From: Maricaulaceae bacterium
GTDB lineage: Bacteria > Pseudomonadota > Alphaproteobacteria > Caulobacterales > Maricaulaceae
Reading direction: 5' to 3'
NCBI GenBank assembly: GCA_026126205.1
Contig: JAHCJP010000006.1
Coordinates: 100,436 to 164,435, forward strand
DNA: 64,000 nt
Shown here: positions 48,176 through 56,708 of the stretch, piece after piece
Numbering within the stretch: the first letter of the stretch is position 1
Layout: every line of letters starts with the position of its first letter
Notes under the pieces: generated by a model
What the model was told of the DNA's origin: nothing
The model's input: the letters and a program-made list of their open reading frames with translations, nothing else
Databases searched by the model: none
Made by a program: the position numbers and the translations under genes

Positions 48176-48544
48176 CTACCCGCCCCCGGCCTGCTGTTTG
48201 ACCAGCGTCCTGGGGGCGATGGCGCGCCAGCTTTCGTCGATCCAGGATTTCAGCAGCTCGACCGGGATGTCCTCGGCGCGGGCGAAACCCGCCCACACCC
48301 AGCCGGACTTGCCGAGGCCATAGCCCGCCGGGCGGGCGAATTCGTGCACGCTCAGCACCGCCTGCCCGCTTTCGGGCAGCTTCGCCGTGAGGGCGAACAC
48401 GTCCTCCTTGCGCCCGGTTGACAGGAACACGAAGGTCTTGCCGCGCACCTTCACCGCGCTTTCGCCCCAGGGGTGTTCCTCCACCGCCTCGGGCAGCGAC
48501 AGGGCGTAGGCGCGCACGGCTTCCGCCTGTTTCAGCTTGAACAT
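48176..48544 (-). CDS. MmcQ/YjbR family protein
   Basis: The protein (122 aa) has the small alpha/beta fold of the MmcQ/YjbR family: YALSLPEAVEEHPWGESAVK, then KTFVFLSTG and LSVHEFARPAGYGLGKSGWV. Members are described as DNA-binding-like (CyaY-like fold), but the role is unproven. ATG 48544 has GGGAG upstream. Codons further upstream to 48631 lie inside repeat copy E and are not family sequence. The gene is bracketed by inverted repeats D and E. Confidence 0.88.
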   Translation of the reverse strand: MFKLKQAEAVRAYALSLPEAVEEHPWGESAVKVRGKTFVFLSTGRKEDVFALTAKLPESGQAVLSVHEFARPAGYGLGKSGWVWAGFARAEDIPVELLKSWIDESWRAIAPRTLVKQQAGGG

Positions 48545-48563
48545 CGGCGCTCCCTTCTCTTCC

Positions 48564-48690
48564 CCCGTCCTTCGTGGCTCTGCGCCTTCGGCGCATCGCA
48601 CCTCAGGATGAGGGGAAAGGGGTTGAATCAACCAACACCCTCACCCTGAGGAGTCCCGGGCCTTGGGCCGGGCCACGAAGGGCGAGGGTG
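48564..48690. repeat. BIME-like intergenic repeat, copy E (inverted relative to A-D)
   Basis: CCCCGTCCTTCGTGGCTCTG at the left, inner CGCACCTCAGGATGAGG facing CCCTCACCCTGAGGAGTCCC, and GGGCCACGAAGGGCGAGGG at the right. Its order of arms is the reverse complement of copy D, so D and E face each other across the MmcQ/YjbR gene. Confidence 0.86.
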
Positions 48691-48699
48691 ACCGAAACC

Positions 48700-49128
48700 C
48701 TACCCCCCGCTCAGCGCCTTCGCCTGTTTCACCCAGCCGTCGCGGGCGATGCGGCCGCGGGCGTTCAGGCGCTCGTCCCATTCGGCGACCTCGGCGTCGG
48801 TCCAGGCCGCGAGCTTCGCGAAGCTGTCGACGCCGGCGGCGCGCAGCGCGGCGGCGGCCTTCGGGCCGAGGCCGCGGATCGTCTCCAGATCGTCGCCGTC
48901 CGGGTCATTGGCGGCGGGGGCGGGACGCGCCGCCTCCGCCCGGCCTGCGGCGAGGCTGCGGGTCAGGTCGTCATTCTCGCGGCGCAGCCGGTCCAGCTCG
49001 TCGCGCGCCGCGGCCAGCGCGCGGCCGTCGGCCTCGGGCGAGGCGCCCCAGATGCGCCAGCCGGCCGCCAGCCCGATCGCGAATGCGATCAGCAGCAGCA
49101 GCCACATATGCCAGATCAGCCACAGCAT
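48700..49128 (-). CDS. Small membrane protein with C-terminal helix-hairpin-helix domain
   Basis: The protein (142 aa) has an N-terminal membrane helix (MLWLIWHMWLLLLIAFAIGL), a predicted coiled coil (about 38-60), an Ala/Pro linker, and a C-terminal HhH domain: LETIRGLGPKAAAALRAAGV, then ERLNARGRIARDGWVKQA. The domain type is common in alphaproteobacterial proteins of unknown role and resembles nucleic-acid or protein-binding HhH units. ATG 49128 starts the membrane helix. It is 16 nt after the frameshifted BON/OmpA gene. Confidence 0.78.
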   Translation of the reverse strand: MLWLIWHMWLLLLIAFAIGLAAGWRIWGASPEADGRALAAARDELDRLRRENDDLTRSLAAGRAEAARPAPAANDPDGDDLETIRGLGPKAAAALRAAGVDSFAKLAAWTDAEVAEWDERLNARGRIARDGWVKQAKALSGG

Positions 49129-49144
49129 CGCGTCTATCCCTCGC

Positions 49145-50211
49145 CTATCCTTCGCCCGCCGGGGCGCGCACCGCAAGCCGCACCAGCCGGCCCTGCCCGG
49201 TTTCTCCGGCCCCGGCCTCCACCCGCGCCGCCGGCGCGCCGCCTTCGGTCAGCGCCGCCGCCACCTCGCGGGCGCGGGCCGCGGCCATCGACTGCTCGTA
49301 GGGGCTGTCGCCCGTCGGCTGCACCGCCACGGCCAGCACGCCTTCCGGGCAGAAGCGGAACGCCTCGCCCAGCCGCGCGGCGATGCGGCGCGATCGCGGC
49401 TCCAGCGCCGCCTGCCCGGGCAGGAAGCGCACCGGGGCCGGGCCGCGGGCGGCCTCCAGCACCAGTCCGCAGTCGCGCGCGTCGCCGATCTGCGCCGCCG
49501 CGCCGCGCCCCGGATCGCCCGCCGGCGCGTCCAGCGCCAGCACCAGCGCCGCGGCGGAATAACCCTCGGGCATGTCGTCCAGCGCCGCGGCGGCGGCGCG
49601 CGCCGTCTGGCCCGTCCCGGCGCGGCCATACAGCCCCGCCCGCCGCACGTTCAGCACCGCGCCCCCGGAATCGAGCCGGGCCAGCTGCGCGATCAGGCGT
49701 TTCACCGCCGTCTCCCAGTCCTCGCCCGCCGTGGCGGCGGGATCGACGGCCAGGTGCGCCTCCGCCCCGGCCGGGAACAGCCGCATGGCGAACTCGGCCA
49801 GCGCCAGCCGCGCCGCCTCGTCGGCGACGGTTCCGGTCAGGGTGATGCGGCCATTGCCGGCGTCGGCGCGGAAGGCGGCGCTGCGCGCCGGGGCGGCCAG
49901 CACGGTTTCATCCGTCACCCGCGTCACCCCGCCGGCCAGCGCCCCGCCGGACCAGGCGGCGCCGCGCACCGCGGCCAGCGCGTCCAGCCGCGCCGCTCGG
50001 ACGGCGCCTGCCCCGACACGGTGGCGGTCTGGCCGCTGACGCGCACCCCGGCCCAGCGATGCTCGCGCGCCGTCAGCGCCCGCTCCGCCGCCGCCTGCAG
50101 CCGCGCCTCCAGCCGCCCGGCCGAGCCGGGGGCGAAATGCACGCCGATAAGGCCGGCCAGCGCCAGCGCGGCGATCGCGGCGATCAGGATGCGGCGGACG
50201 CGGCGGCTCAT
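49145..50211 (-). pseudogene. BON/OmpA-domain protein gene with a one-base frameshift
   Basis: The N-terminal part reads from ATG 50211 in one frame: membrane helix RILIAAIAALALAGLIGVHF, then RLEARLQAAAERALTAREHR and VSGQTATVSGQAPSE. Near 49989-49996 sense continues only in another frame: ARLDALAAVRGAAWSGG, a BON-like DAGNGRITLTGTVADEAARL, and an OmpA-like C-terminus (FLPGQAALEPRSRRIAARLG). Adding one base in the GCGGCGCGG run would restore APSE-R-ARLDAL. The whole resembles an envelope protein that binds peptidoglycan. Either the gene is recently broken, it is translated by frameshifting, or the base is a sequencing error. Confidence 0.7.
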
Positions 50212-50293
50212 CACAGGCTCGAATCAGTTCCCGGTTGCAAACGAAACATAGCGCGGACGCCGCGCCGTTCCGTGCAGGTAGTCCCGCATTGTG

Positions 50294-50327
50294 GAAAAGA
50301 AAAGGCCGGGGCCCGAAGGCCCCGGCC
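50294..50327 (-). terminator. Rho-independent terminator of the TonB-dependent receptor gene
   Basis: On the minus strand GGCCGGGGCC-TTCG-GGCCCCGGCC forms a perfect 10-bp stem with a stable UUCG tetraloop, followed by TTTTCTTTTCC. It starts 24 nt past the receptor stop codon. Confidence 0.92.
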
Positions 50328-50351
50328 CGTCCTTGCGTCGTCCCCAGTCGC

Positions 50352-52934
50352 CTAGCGGCGCAGACGCAGCGTGACACCCACCGTGCGCGGCGCGCCGAGG
50401 AAGGCGTTGTAGGTGCCGCCCTGCAGCGGGGCGTTGAACGCCACCTGCATGTAGTTGGTGTCGGTCAGGTTCTGGCCCCACAGCTCCAGAGCCCAGCTCT
50501 GGTCCTGGGCGCCGATGCCGACGCGGGCGTTGAGCAGGCCGTAGCCGGGCTGCTCCTTCACCGGCAGCAGGTCCGAACCGGTGTTCTGGCGCGAGACCCA
50601 GCGGCCGTCGAGGTGGAACAGCGCCTCCATGTTGTCGCCCAGCGGGTGGACGTAAGAGGCCGAGCCCGAGAAGTAGTAGCGCGGCGACAGCGACATGGTG
50701 TTGCCCGACAGGCGGTCCACGTCCGGCACGCCGGTGGGCGCGAACCCGTCGTAGCGGGCGTCGGAATAGGTCATGCCCGCCTGCAGCGTCCAGCGATCAT
50801 CCGGGAAGAACAGCGCTTCCACCTCGTAGCCGCGCACCCGCACCCCCGGCATGGAGGTGACGAAGAAGCTGAGGCCGTTGAAGGTGTTGAGCTGGAAGTT
50901 GTCGTAGTCGGCGTGGAAGACCGACATGTTCAACAGCATGGTGTTGTCGAACCACTGCGTCTTGAAGCCCGCCTCCCAGGCGTTGACCGTCTCCGGCGCG
51001 AAGTCCGCCGGATAGGGCTGGGTTCCGGCCAGGATCGGCTCGAAATTGATCACCGTGGCGCCGGACTGGTTGAAGCGGTCGAGGTTGAACCCGCCCGACT
51101 TGTAGCCGCGAGAGTAGCTGACATAGCCCATCACGTTGTCGCTGAAGCGGTTGCTCAGCGAGGCGATGCCGCTCCAGTTGGAGTTGCTCATGCTCAGCGT
51201 CCGTCCCGACAGCGGGATTTCCGAGAACACGTCGCGGGCGGCGTTCAGGCAGGTGACGGTGCCGATCTGCGCCGCCGAGGCCACCGGCACGCCCAGTTGG
51301 GACGCGATCGCGACCAGGCGGGGCAGGTTGGCCGCCGAGGTGAAGTTCAGGGCCGAGCCGAAGATCGCCTCCCACACGTCGCAGGCCGGCGCGTTGGAGG
51401 GCGAGAAGTTCGCCACCATGTCCTTCTCGTCGCGGGTGTAGCGAAGCCCGAAGGTGAAATCGAGCGTGTCGGTGACCGCGAAGGTGTTGTGGGTGAAGAT
51501 CGCCCAGCTGGTGGCGTCCTGGCTGTAATGGTCGCCGCCCGCTGAGCCGCCGCCGGCCGGCAGGCCGGCTCCCGGCGTCAGCGAGAACGGCGCCGGCAGC
51601 GGCGAGACATAACCCGCGCCGGTGAACACCGCGACGCAGGTCGGGTGGCCGAGGCCGCGGGCGCAGGCGTCCGCCCCGTTGGCGGTGGCCGCCACCGTGG
51701 TGGTGTTGGCGCCGCCGGACAGCAGCAGGCTGACATAGGGCTCGTAATGGACGCCATAGCCCAGGTTGTCGAACCGGGTCAGCTCCTCGCTGGAATAGAA
51801 ACCGCCCACCATCCAGTCCAGACGGTCGGCATTGCCCTGGAAGCGCAGTTCGAACGTGGTGTTGGTGAAGGTGAAGGCCTTGGCCGGGTCGCGGTGGAAA
51901 ATGTCCGCCGCCGAGAAGTCGGCGTCCATGCCCGAGACCAGCTCATAGTCGCGGTGCGCGGCGATGCCGGTCATGGTGAAGGTGTCGAAATCCCAGTCGA
52001 ACTGGGCCTGCATGCCCCAGTCGGTGATCTCCTGGGTGGTGTCGCGGTTGGACGACACATTGCGGGCGAACGGATTGGCCTGTCCCGGCATCGGGATGGC
52101 GCCGCCCAGCGCGTTGACGATCGGCGCGGTCGGGCCGGCGACGAGCGTCGGCGCGGCGCAGCAGTTTTCGTCGCGGCTGGTGTAATCGGCCGCGAAGCGC
52201 CAGCTCATGTTCGCCGACGGATCGACGCGCAGCTGGCCGCGGATGGTCCAGAAGTCGCGGTCGTTGTCCTCGGTCGCGGTGCGCGGGCCAGGGCCGGTGT
52301 TGACGTTCAGGAAGCCGTCGCGGTTGCGCATGCCGGCGTAGAGCCGGAAGGCGGCGACGTCTTCGACGATCGGGCCGGTGACGCTGCCATTGACGCCCCA
52401 GCCGGTGTAATCGCCGAACATGAACTCGCCTTCGGCGTTCATGCCGAACTCGTACTCCGGACCGGCGGTGACGATGTTGATCAGACCGGCCGAGGTGTTG
52501 CGGCCGAACAGCGTGCCCTGCGGGCCGCGCAGAACCTCGATCCGCTCCAGCTGGCCCAGGTCGCCGAAACCGACGCCGTTGCGGGCGCGCGGCACGCCGT
52601 CGATGACGATGCCGACCGAGGATTCGAGACCGGGGTTGTCGCCAACCGTGCCGATGCCGCGGATGCGGGCGGTGGTGACGAACTCGCTGCTGGTCGAGGT
52701 GACGTTCAGGCCCGGCACCAGGATCGTCAGATCCTTGATGTCGCGGATGCCGGCGTTCTGCAGCAGTTCGGCGTTATAGGCCGACACTGCGATCGGAACG
52801 TCCTGGATGTTCTGTTCGCGCTTTTGAGCGGTGACGGTGATGACGTCCACCGTTTGCTGGGCCAGCGCCGGGGCGCCCAGCACCATGGCGGACGCCGCCG
52901 CCATCAGTATGGAGCGAGAGATATAACGCGTCAT
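50352..52934 (-). CDS. TonB-dependent outer-membrane receptor
   Basis: The protein (860 aa) has a signal peptide (ends LGAPALAQQ), then a TonB-box-like VDVITVTAQKREQNIQDVPI. A plug domain includes VPGLNVTS, RIRGIGT and IEVLRGPQGTLFGRNTSAG, and a 22-strand barrel ends with a terminal RLRR motif rather than an aromatic. It belongs to the broad group related to ferric or complex-nutrient receptors; the substrate is not clear. ATG 52934 has GGAGGAAGCAGG. The 196-nt upstream gap is AT-rich and probably carries its promoter. Cys residues are few, and a long loop with CDVWEAIF and VTCLNAA is present. Confidence 0.93.
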   Translation of the reverse strand: MTRYISRSILMAAASAMVLGAPALAQQTVDVITVTAQKREQNIQDVPIAVSAYNAELLQNAGIRDIKDLTILVPGLNVTSTSSEFVTTARIRGIGTVGDNPGLESSVGIVIDGVPRARNGVGFGDLGQLERIEVLRGPQGTLFGRNTSAGLINIVTAGPEYEFGMNAEGEFMFGDYTGWGVNGSVTGPIVEDVAAFRLYAGMRNRDGFLNVNTGPGPRTATEDNDRDFWTIRGQLRVDPSANMSWRFAADYTSRDENCCAAPTLVAGPTAPIVNALGGAIPMPGQANPFARNVSSNRDTTQEITDWGMQAQFDWDFDTFTMTGIAAHRDYELVSGMDADFSAADIFHRDPAKAFTFTNTTFELRFQGNADRLDWMVGGFYSSEELTRFDNLGYGVHYEPYVSLLLSGGANTTTVAATANGADACARGLGHPTCVAVFTGAGYVSPLPAPFSLTPGAGLPAGGGSAGGDHYSQDATSWAIFTHNTFAVTDTLDFTFGLRYTRDEKDMVANFSPSNAPACDVWEAIFGSALNFTSAANLPRLVAIASQLGVPVASAAQIGTVTCLNAARDVFSEIPLSGRTLSMSNSNWSGIASLSNRFSDNVMGYVSYSRGYKSGGFNLDRFNQSGATVINFEPILAGTQPYPADFAPETVNAWEAGFKTQWFDNTMLLNMSVFHADYDNFQLNTFNGLSFFVTSMPGVRVRGYEVEALFFPDDRWTLQAGMTYSDARYDGFAPTGVPDVDRLSGNTMSLSPRYYFSGSASYVHPLGDNMEALFHLDGRWVSRQNTGSDLLPVKEQPGYGLLNARVGIGAQDQSWALELWGQNLTDTNYMQVAFNAPLQGGTYNAFLGAPRTVGVTLRLRR

Positions 52935-53130
52935 TCCTGCTTCCTCCGGGATGCCTGGCTTCCGGGCCAGGATGCTTGTGCGGCGCTTGGCGACCGCTCG
53001 GGGGCAAGAATGTCCCAAAATTTTTAGGGGATGAAGACCTCTTCAGTCCTTCCGGCCTTAAGAACCGCCGGTTTTTCGAATGTTTTGCGCTTTTTCCTGT
53101 CTTGTTGCAGGATTGTCACATACAGATGCT

Positions 53131-53778
53131 TCAGGCAGCCGCGCCCGGCCGCTCGCCCACCGCCGCGCGCCATGCGGCCAGCGCCGTCAGCTCCGGCCCC
53201 GGCGCCAGCTTCACCCAGGCGGCGAAATCGATGAACACGAAGGCGGCGATGTCGGCGGCGCTGAAGACGTCCCCGGCCAGATAGTCCGCCTGCGCCAGCC
53301 GCGCATCCAGCGTCTTGAAGAACGCCGCCGCCCGCGCCCGCCCCCGCTCGGCCAGCGCTGGAATCTGCGCATGATCCTCCGGTCCCGGCAGGCCGCGATT
53401 GGCGAAGAATTTCGAGGTGTTGCGCAACACTTCGGCCACAGCCATCAGACCCTCGGCCTCGACGCGGGCGATCCATTCCGCGCACAGCGCCTTCTCCATC
53501 GGGTCGCGGCCCAGCAAGGGCGGGTCGGGGCGCATCTCCTCCAGCCAGCGCACGATGGCGGCGTTATCGGTCAGCACGGCGCCGTCCGGCAGTTTCAGCG
53601 CCGGCACGGTGCAGCGCGGATTGATGGCCCGGTAGGCCCCGGCCATCTGTTCACCCTTCGCCAGGTCGACCTCGACCCGGTCATAGGCGACGCCTTTCTC
53701 GGCCAGCACCCAGCGCGCCCGGCGCGGGCTGGGCGCGGGACCGTAGTCGTAGAGGGTGAGCCCGCTTCCGCCGCTCAT
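53131..53778 (-). CDS. Glutathione S-transferase family protein
   Basis: A GST-fold protein (215 aa): LTLYDYGPAPSPRRARWVLA, then CTVPALKLPDGAVLTDNAAI (cis-Pro and glutathione-site region), and LAGDVFSAADIAAFVFIDFA in the helical half. ATG 53778 overlaps the amidase TGA (ATGA), so translation is coupled. Codons upstream to 53874 lie inside the amidase gene. Substrate unknown; it is unrelated in detail to the GST at 29644. Confidence 0.9.
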   Translation of the reverse strand: MSGGSGLTLYDYGPAPSPRRARWVLAEKGVAYDRVEVDLAKGEQMAGAYRAINPRCTVPALKLPDGAVLTDNAAIVRWLEEMRPDPPLLGRDPMEKALCAEWIARVEAEGLMAVAEVLRNTSKFFANRGLPGPEDHAQIPALAERGRARAAAFFKTLDARLAQADYLAGDVFSAADIAAFVFIDFAAWVKLAPGPELTALAAWRAAVGERPGAAA

Positions 53779-55544
53779 GCGAATCGCTCCGGCCGTTCGG
53801 CGGCGACGCCCAGCCGGTCCTCTATGGCCCGGCCCAGCGCGATCAGCCGCCCCTCCTCGAACAGCGGCGCCCACAGGCTGGTGACGTGCGGCACGCGGTG
53901 CGTGGCCGCATCATCCCCCGCCGGGCCGCCGAAAATGGTCCGAGTCGGCTGCTGGCTGAAACCGGTGCGCAGCGCCAGGCAGGGATGACCGGTATAGTTG
54001 GTGATGATCAGCAGCGCCGCGGCGAAGTTCGGCGCGATCAGCGCGTCGGCATCGCGGAACACGGCGTCCATCTCCTCCATAACCCGCCGGCGCAGCCGGT
54101 CGACATTCACCAGGTCCACCGCCGAGATGAAGCGCGCCCGCCGCCAGGTGTTCGGCCAGGCCGGCGGGTCCTGCCAGGACAGTTCGGCGTCGCGGCCCGA
54201 CAGGGTCAGCTCCTCGAACGCCGCCGCCGATTCGGCCTCCACCACCGCCAGCAGCGCGTCGTAAGGCAGTTCGGGCAGGCCGACCTCCACCATCTCGGCG
54301 CCCGCGTCGCGCAGCGCCGCCAGCGCGGCGCGGTCGCCGTCCGATCTGTTCTCGAACCAGGCCGGGTTCCAGCCGACGCGCATGCCGCGCGCCGTGGCGC
54401 GGGCGTCGGCCTCGAAGCCGATGTCCAGCGACGCCGGGTCGGCGTCGTCGCCGCCATTGATCGCCGCCAGCACCAGCGCCGTGTCCTCCACGTCGCGGGT
54501 GATCGGCCCGATCTTGTCCAGCGACCAGCACAGCGCCATCGCGCCGGTGCGGGCCACGCGCCCGAAGCTGGGCCGCAGGCCGGTGGTTCCGCAGCGCTGG
54601 GACGGCGACACGATGGAGCCCAGCGTCTCGGTGCCGATGGCGAATCCCGCCAGCCCCGCCGCAACCGCCGACGCCGACCCGGCGCTGGAGCCGGAGGAGC
54701 CTTCCTCCGGGTTCCAGGGATTGCGCGTCATGCCGCCGAACCAGCGGTCGCCATAGGCGATGGCCCCGGTCGTGGTCTTGCCCAGCAGCACCGCCCCCGC
54801 CGCCCTCAGCCTGCTGGCCACGGCGGCGTCGGCCCCGGCCACCCGGTCGCGGTATGGCTCCGCCCCCCAGGTGGCGCGCACTCCGGCGACGTCGATGATG
54901 TCCTTCAACCCGTAGGGCACGCCGTGCAGCGGGCCGCGCCAGCGCCCGGCGCGCCCGTCGCGGTCGGCGGCGTCGGCCTCGGCGCGGGCGATGTCCGCCG
55001 TAACGGTGACGAAGCATTCCAGCCCGCCGGCGTGGCGGGCGATGCGGTCCAGGTAGAGTTCGGTCAGCGCCCGGCTGGTGATGCGGCCGCGGCGGATCCA
55101 CTGGCCCAGCGTCCGGGCCGGGGCGAAGGCGATGTCCGCCTCCGCCGCCGGCAATGGCCCGGCGTCGCGGCCGGATGTCCGCACCCGGTTGCGCTGTTCA
55201 CGGTAGCTGCGGCCGCGCAGGCGCGGGTCGAACACGCAGGCCGGCGACAGGGTGTTCGGTTTGTCAACGGCGCGCAGCCGCGCCATGCGCTCCACCCAGT
55301 TGTCGATCTGAACCAGGATCTGCTGGCGCTGTTCGTCCGTGTAGCGCACGTCGAACAGCTTCTCGGCCTCGGCGATCGTGCCGGCGTCTATGCCGCGCCC
55401 GGCGTCATTGGCCGGGGCCTGCCCCCCAACGGCGGCGGTGAGCGATTCCTCTTCCTCGCGCGCCAGCGCCGGCGCAGCCGCCAGCCCCGCCGCGCCCGCG
55501 GCCAAACCTTTCAGCAACCGCCGCCGCGTGGTGTTGATGTCCAT
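53775..55544 (-). CDS. Amidase signature family protein with Tat-type signal
   Basis: The protein (589 aa) has a twin-arginine signal (TTRRRLLKGLAAGAAGLAAA), an extra helical N-terminal region to about 130, then the amidase core. Catalytic elements are visible: Lys in YGLKDIIDVAG, Ser in EEGSSGSSAGSASAVAAG, and GTETLGSIVSPS. It hydrolyses an amide bond, probably in the periplasm; the substrate is unknown. It is translationally coupled to a GST gene. Confidence 0.9.
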   Translation of the reverse strand: MDINTTRRRLLKGLAAGAAGLAAAPALAREEEESLTAAVGGQAPANDAGRGIDAGTIAEAEKLFDVRYTDEQRQQILVQIDNWVERMARLRAVDKPNTLSPACVFDPRLRGRSYREQRNRVRTSGRDAGPLPAAEADIAFAPARTLGQWIRRGRITSRALTELYLDRIARHAGGLECFVTVTADIARAEADAADRDGRAGRWRGPLHGVPYGLKDIIDVAGVRATWGAEPYRDRVAGADAAVASRLRAAGAVLLGKTTTGAIAYGDRWFGGMTRNPWNPEEGSSGSSAGSASAVAAGLAGFAIGTETLGSIVSPSQRCGTTGLRPSFGRVARTGAMALCWSLDKIGPITRDVEDTALVLAAINGGDDADPASLDIGFEADARATARGMRVGWNPAWFENRSDGDRAALAALRDAGAEMVEVGLPELPYDALLAVVEAESAAAFEELTLSGRDAELSWQDPPAWPNTWRRARFISAVDLVNVDRLRRRVMEEMDAVFRDADALIAPNFAAALLIITNYTGHPCLALRTGFSQQPTRTIFGGPAGDDAATHRVPHVTSLWAPLFEEGRLIALGRAIEDRLGVAAERPERFA

Positions 55545-55729
55545 AGTCCGGCCCTCCCCTTGCGCAGGACCAGCCTCGCCCGCCGCGGGCCGCCGGGCAA
55601 GCGCCAGAGGCGAACTCCCCCGGCCATTTTCGCCTCAATTGTTCCACAAATCGCCGATGCTTCGCCCAAATTGCCCGTTAACCAAACCGGGTCTGAAGCC
55701 TGCAAACCGCCTTCCGGGGGAGGGAAAAA

Positions 55730-56683
55730 ATGCCCAGGGACGCCATAACGAACATAAGGGAGATCGGCGCATCGGAGCTGACCAAACGTCCGAAACAGTA
55801 TGACGACGTGGTCTTCGCCGCCGCCACCGCCAGCCGCGCCTTCGAAAACCTGAAGCGGTTCCGGCGCACCTGGGGATGGGCGTTTCCGGATCCGGGCGAA
55901 ACCCCGGCCGTCCCGGCCGGAAGCCGCGCCCGCGCCGTGCAGCATCGTCCCGGCATTGACCGCGCGGCGATCTATCCCCCCTCGCACATCCTGCATTTCT
56001 CCATCCTCGCCGGCCTGGTGCTGTTCGAGGGGCTGGCCAACGCCTATTTCTTCTCCAAGGGTTCCGACCTCGGCCTGCTGGGCGGGTGGCTGCAGGCGAT
56101 CACGGTGTCGTTCACCAATGTCATCGCCGCCTTCTTCATCATCGGCTTCCTGTGCCTGCGCCACCTCAGCAATCCCAAGAAGCTGTGGTTCTTCATTCCA
56201 GCCGCGATCGCCCTGCCCTTCGCGGTGGCGGCGATCTTCGTGCTGAACCTGACCGCCGCGCACTATCGCGACCTGCTGGAGGTCGAGGCCGCGACGCTGG
56301 CGCTGGGCGGCGCCGCGCAGACCGGCGCCATGCTGACGCCGGTGACCGCGATGCTGGAGAATCCGTTCGGCCTGCAATCGCTGGAGGCGCTGCTGCTGCT
56401 GATCCTCGGCCTGACCTTCGCCGCCATCGCCGCCTTCAAGGGCCGCACCTTCGACGACGCCATCCCCGGCTATGGCGTGGTGCAGCGCAAGTCCGAAGCC
56501 GCGGCCCGCGAGCTGAAGCGCGCAGTGGAGGCGGCCATCCGCCGCGGCGGCTCGTATTCCGAGCGCGAGGCCGCCGCCATCCAGAACGCCGAAATCCTGC
56601 TGGACGAGATCCTGACCGATCTGGCGTCGGACGGACAGCGTCGCGGCGAGCCGGTTCCGCCGCCGCACGCCAGCGCGGCCTGA
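55730..56683 (+). CDS. Unrecognised membrane protein, partner of the vWA-like gene
   Basis: The protein (317 aa) has no family that I know. A charged N-terminal region (about 1-85) contains MPRDAITNIREIGASELTKR and an Arg/Lys-rich segment. Four hydrophobic segments follow (about 85-108, 118-145, 150-175 and 222-240), the pair at 118-175 being strongest. A cytosolic helical tail (about 255-305) includes RELKRAVEAAIRRGGSYSER. It is 25 nt before the vWA-like gene and co-directional, so the two very likely act together. Confidence 0.72.
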   Translation: MPRDAITNIREIGASELTKRPKQYDDVVFAAATASRAFENLKRFRRTWGWAFPDPGETPAVPAGSRARAVQHRPGIDRAAIYPPSHILHFSILAGLVLFEGLANAYFFSKGSDLGLLGGWLQAITVSFTNVIAAFFIIGFLCLRHLSNPKKLWFFIPAAIALPFAVAAIFVLNLTAAHYRDLLEVEAATLALGGAAQTGAMLTPVTAMLENPFGLQSLEALLLLILGLTFAAIAAFKGRTFDDAIPGYGVVQRKSEAAARELKRAVEAAIRRGGSYSEREAAAIQNAEILLDEILTDLASDGQRRGEPVPPPHASAA

Positions 56684-56708
56684 TCCGGGCGCCGGCGGGA
56701 TCCAGGCC

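Noticed and set aside
53886..55748. 620-codon plus-strand open frame over the amidase gene
   Set aside because: Arg/Gly/Gln-rich, with no recognisable domain; the amidase on the other strand has intact catalytic motifs and a Tat signal.
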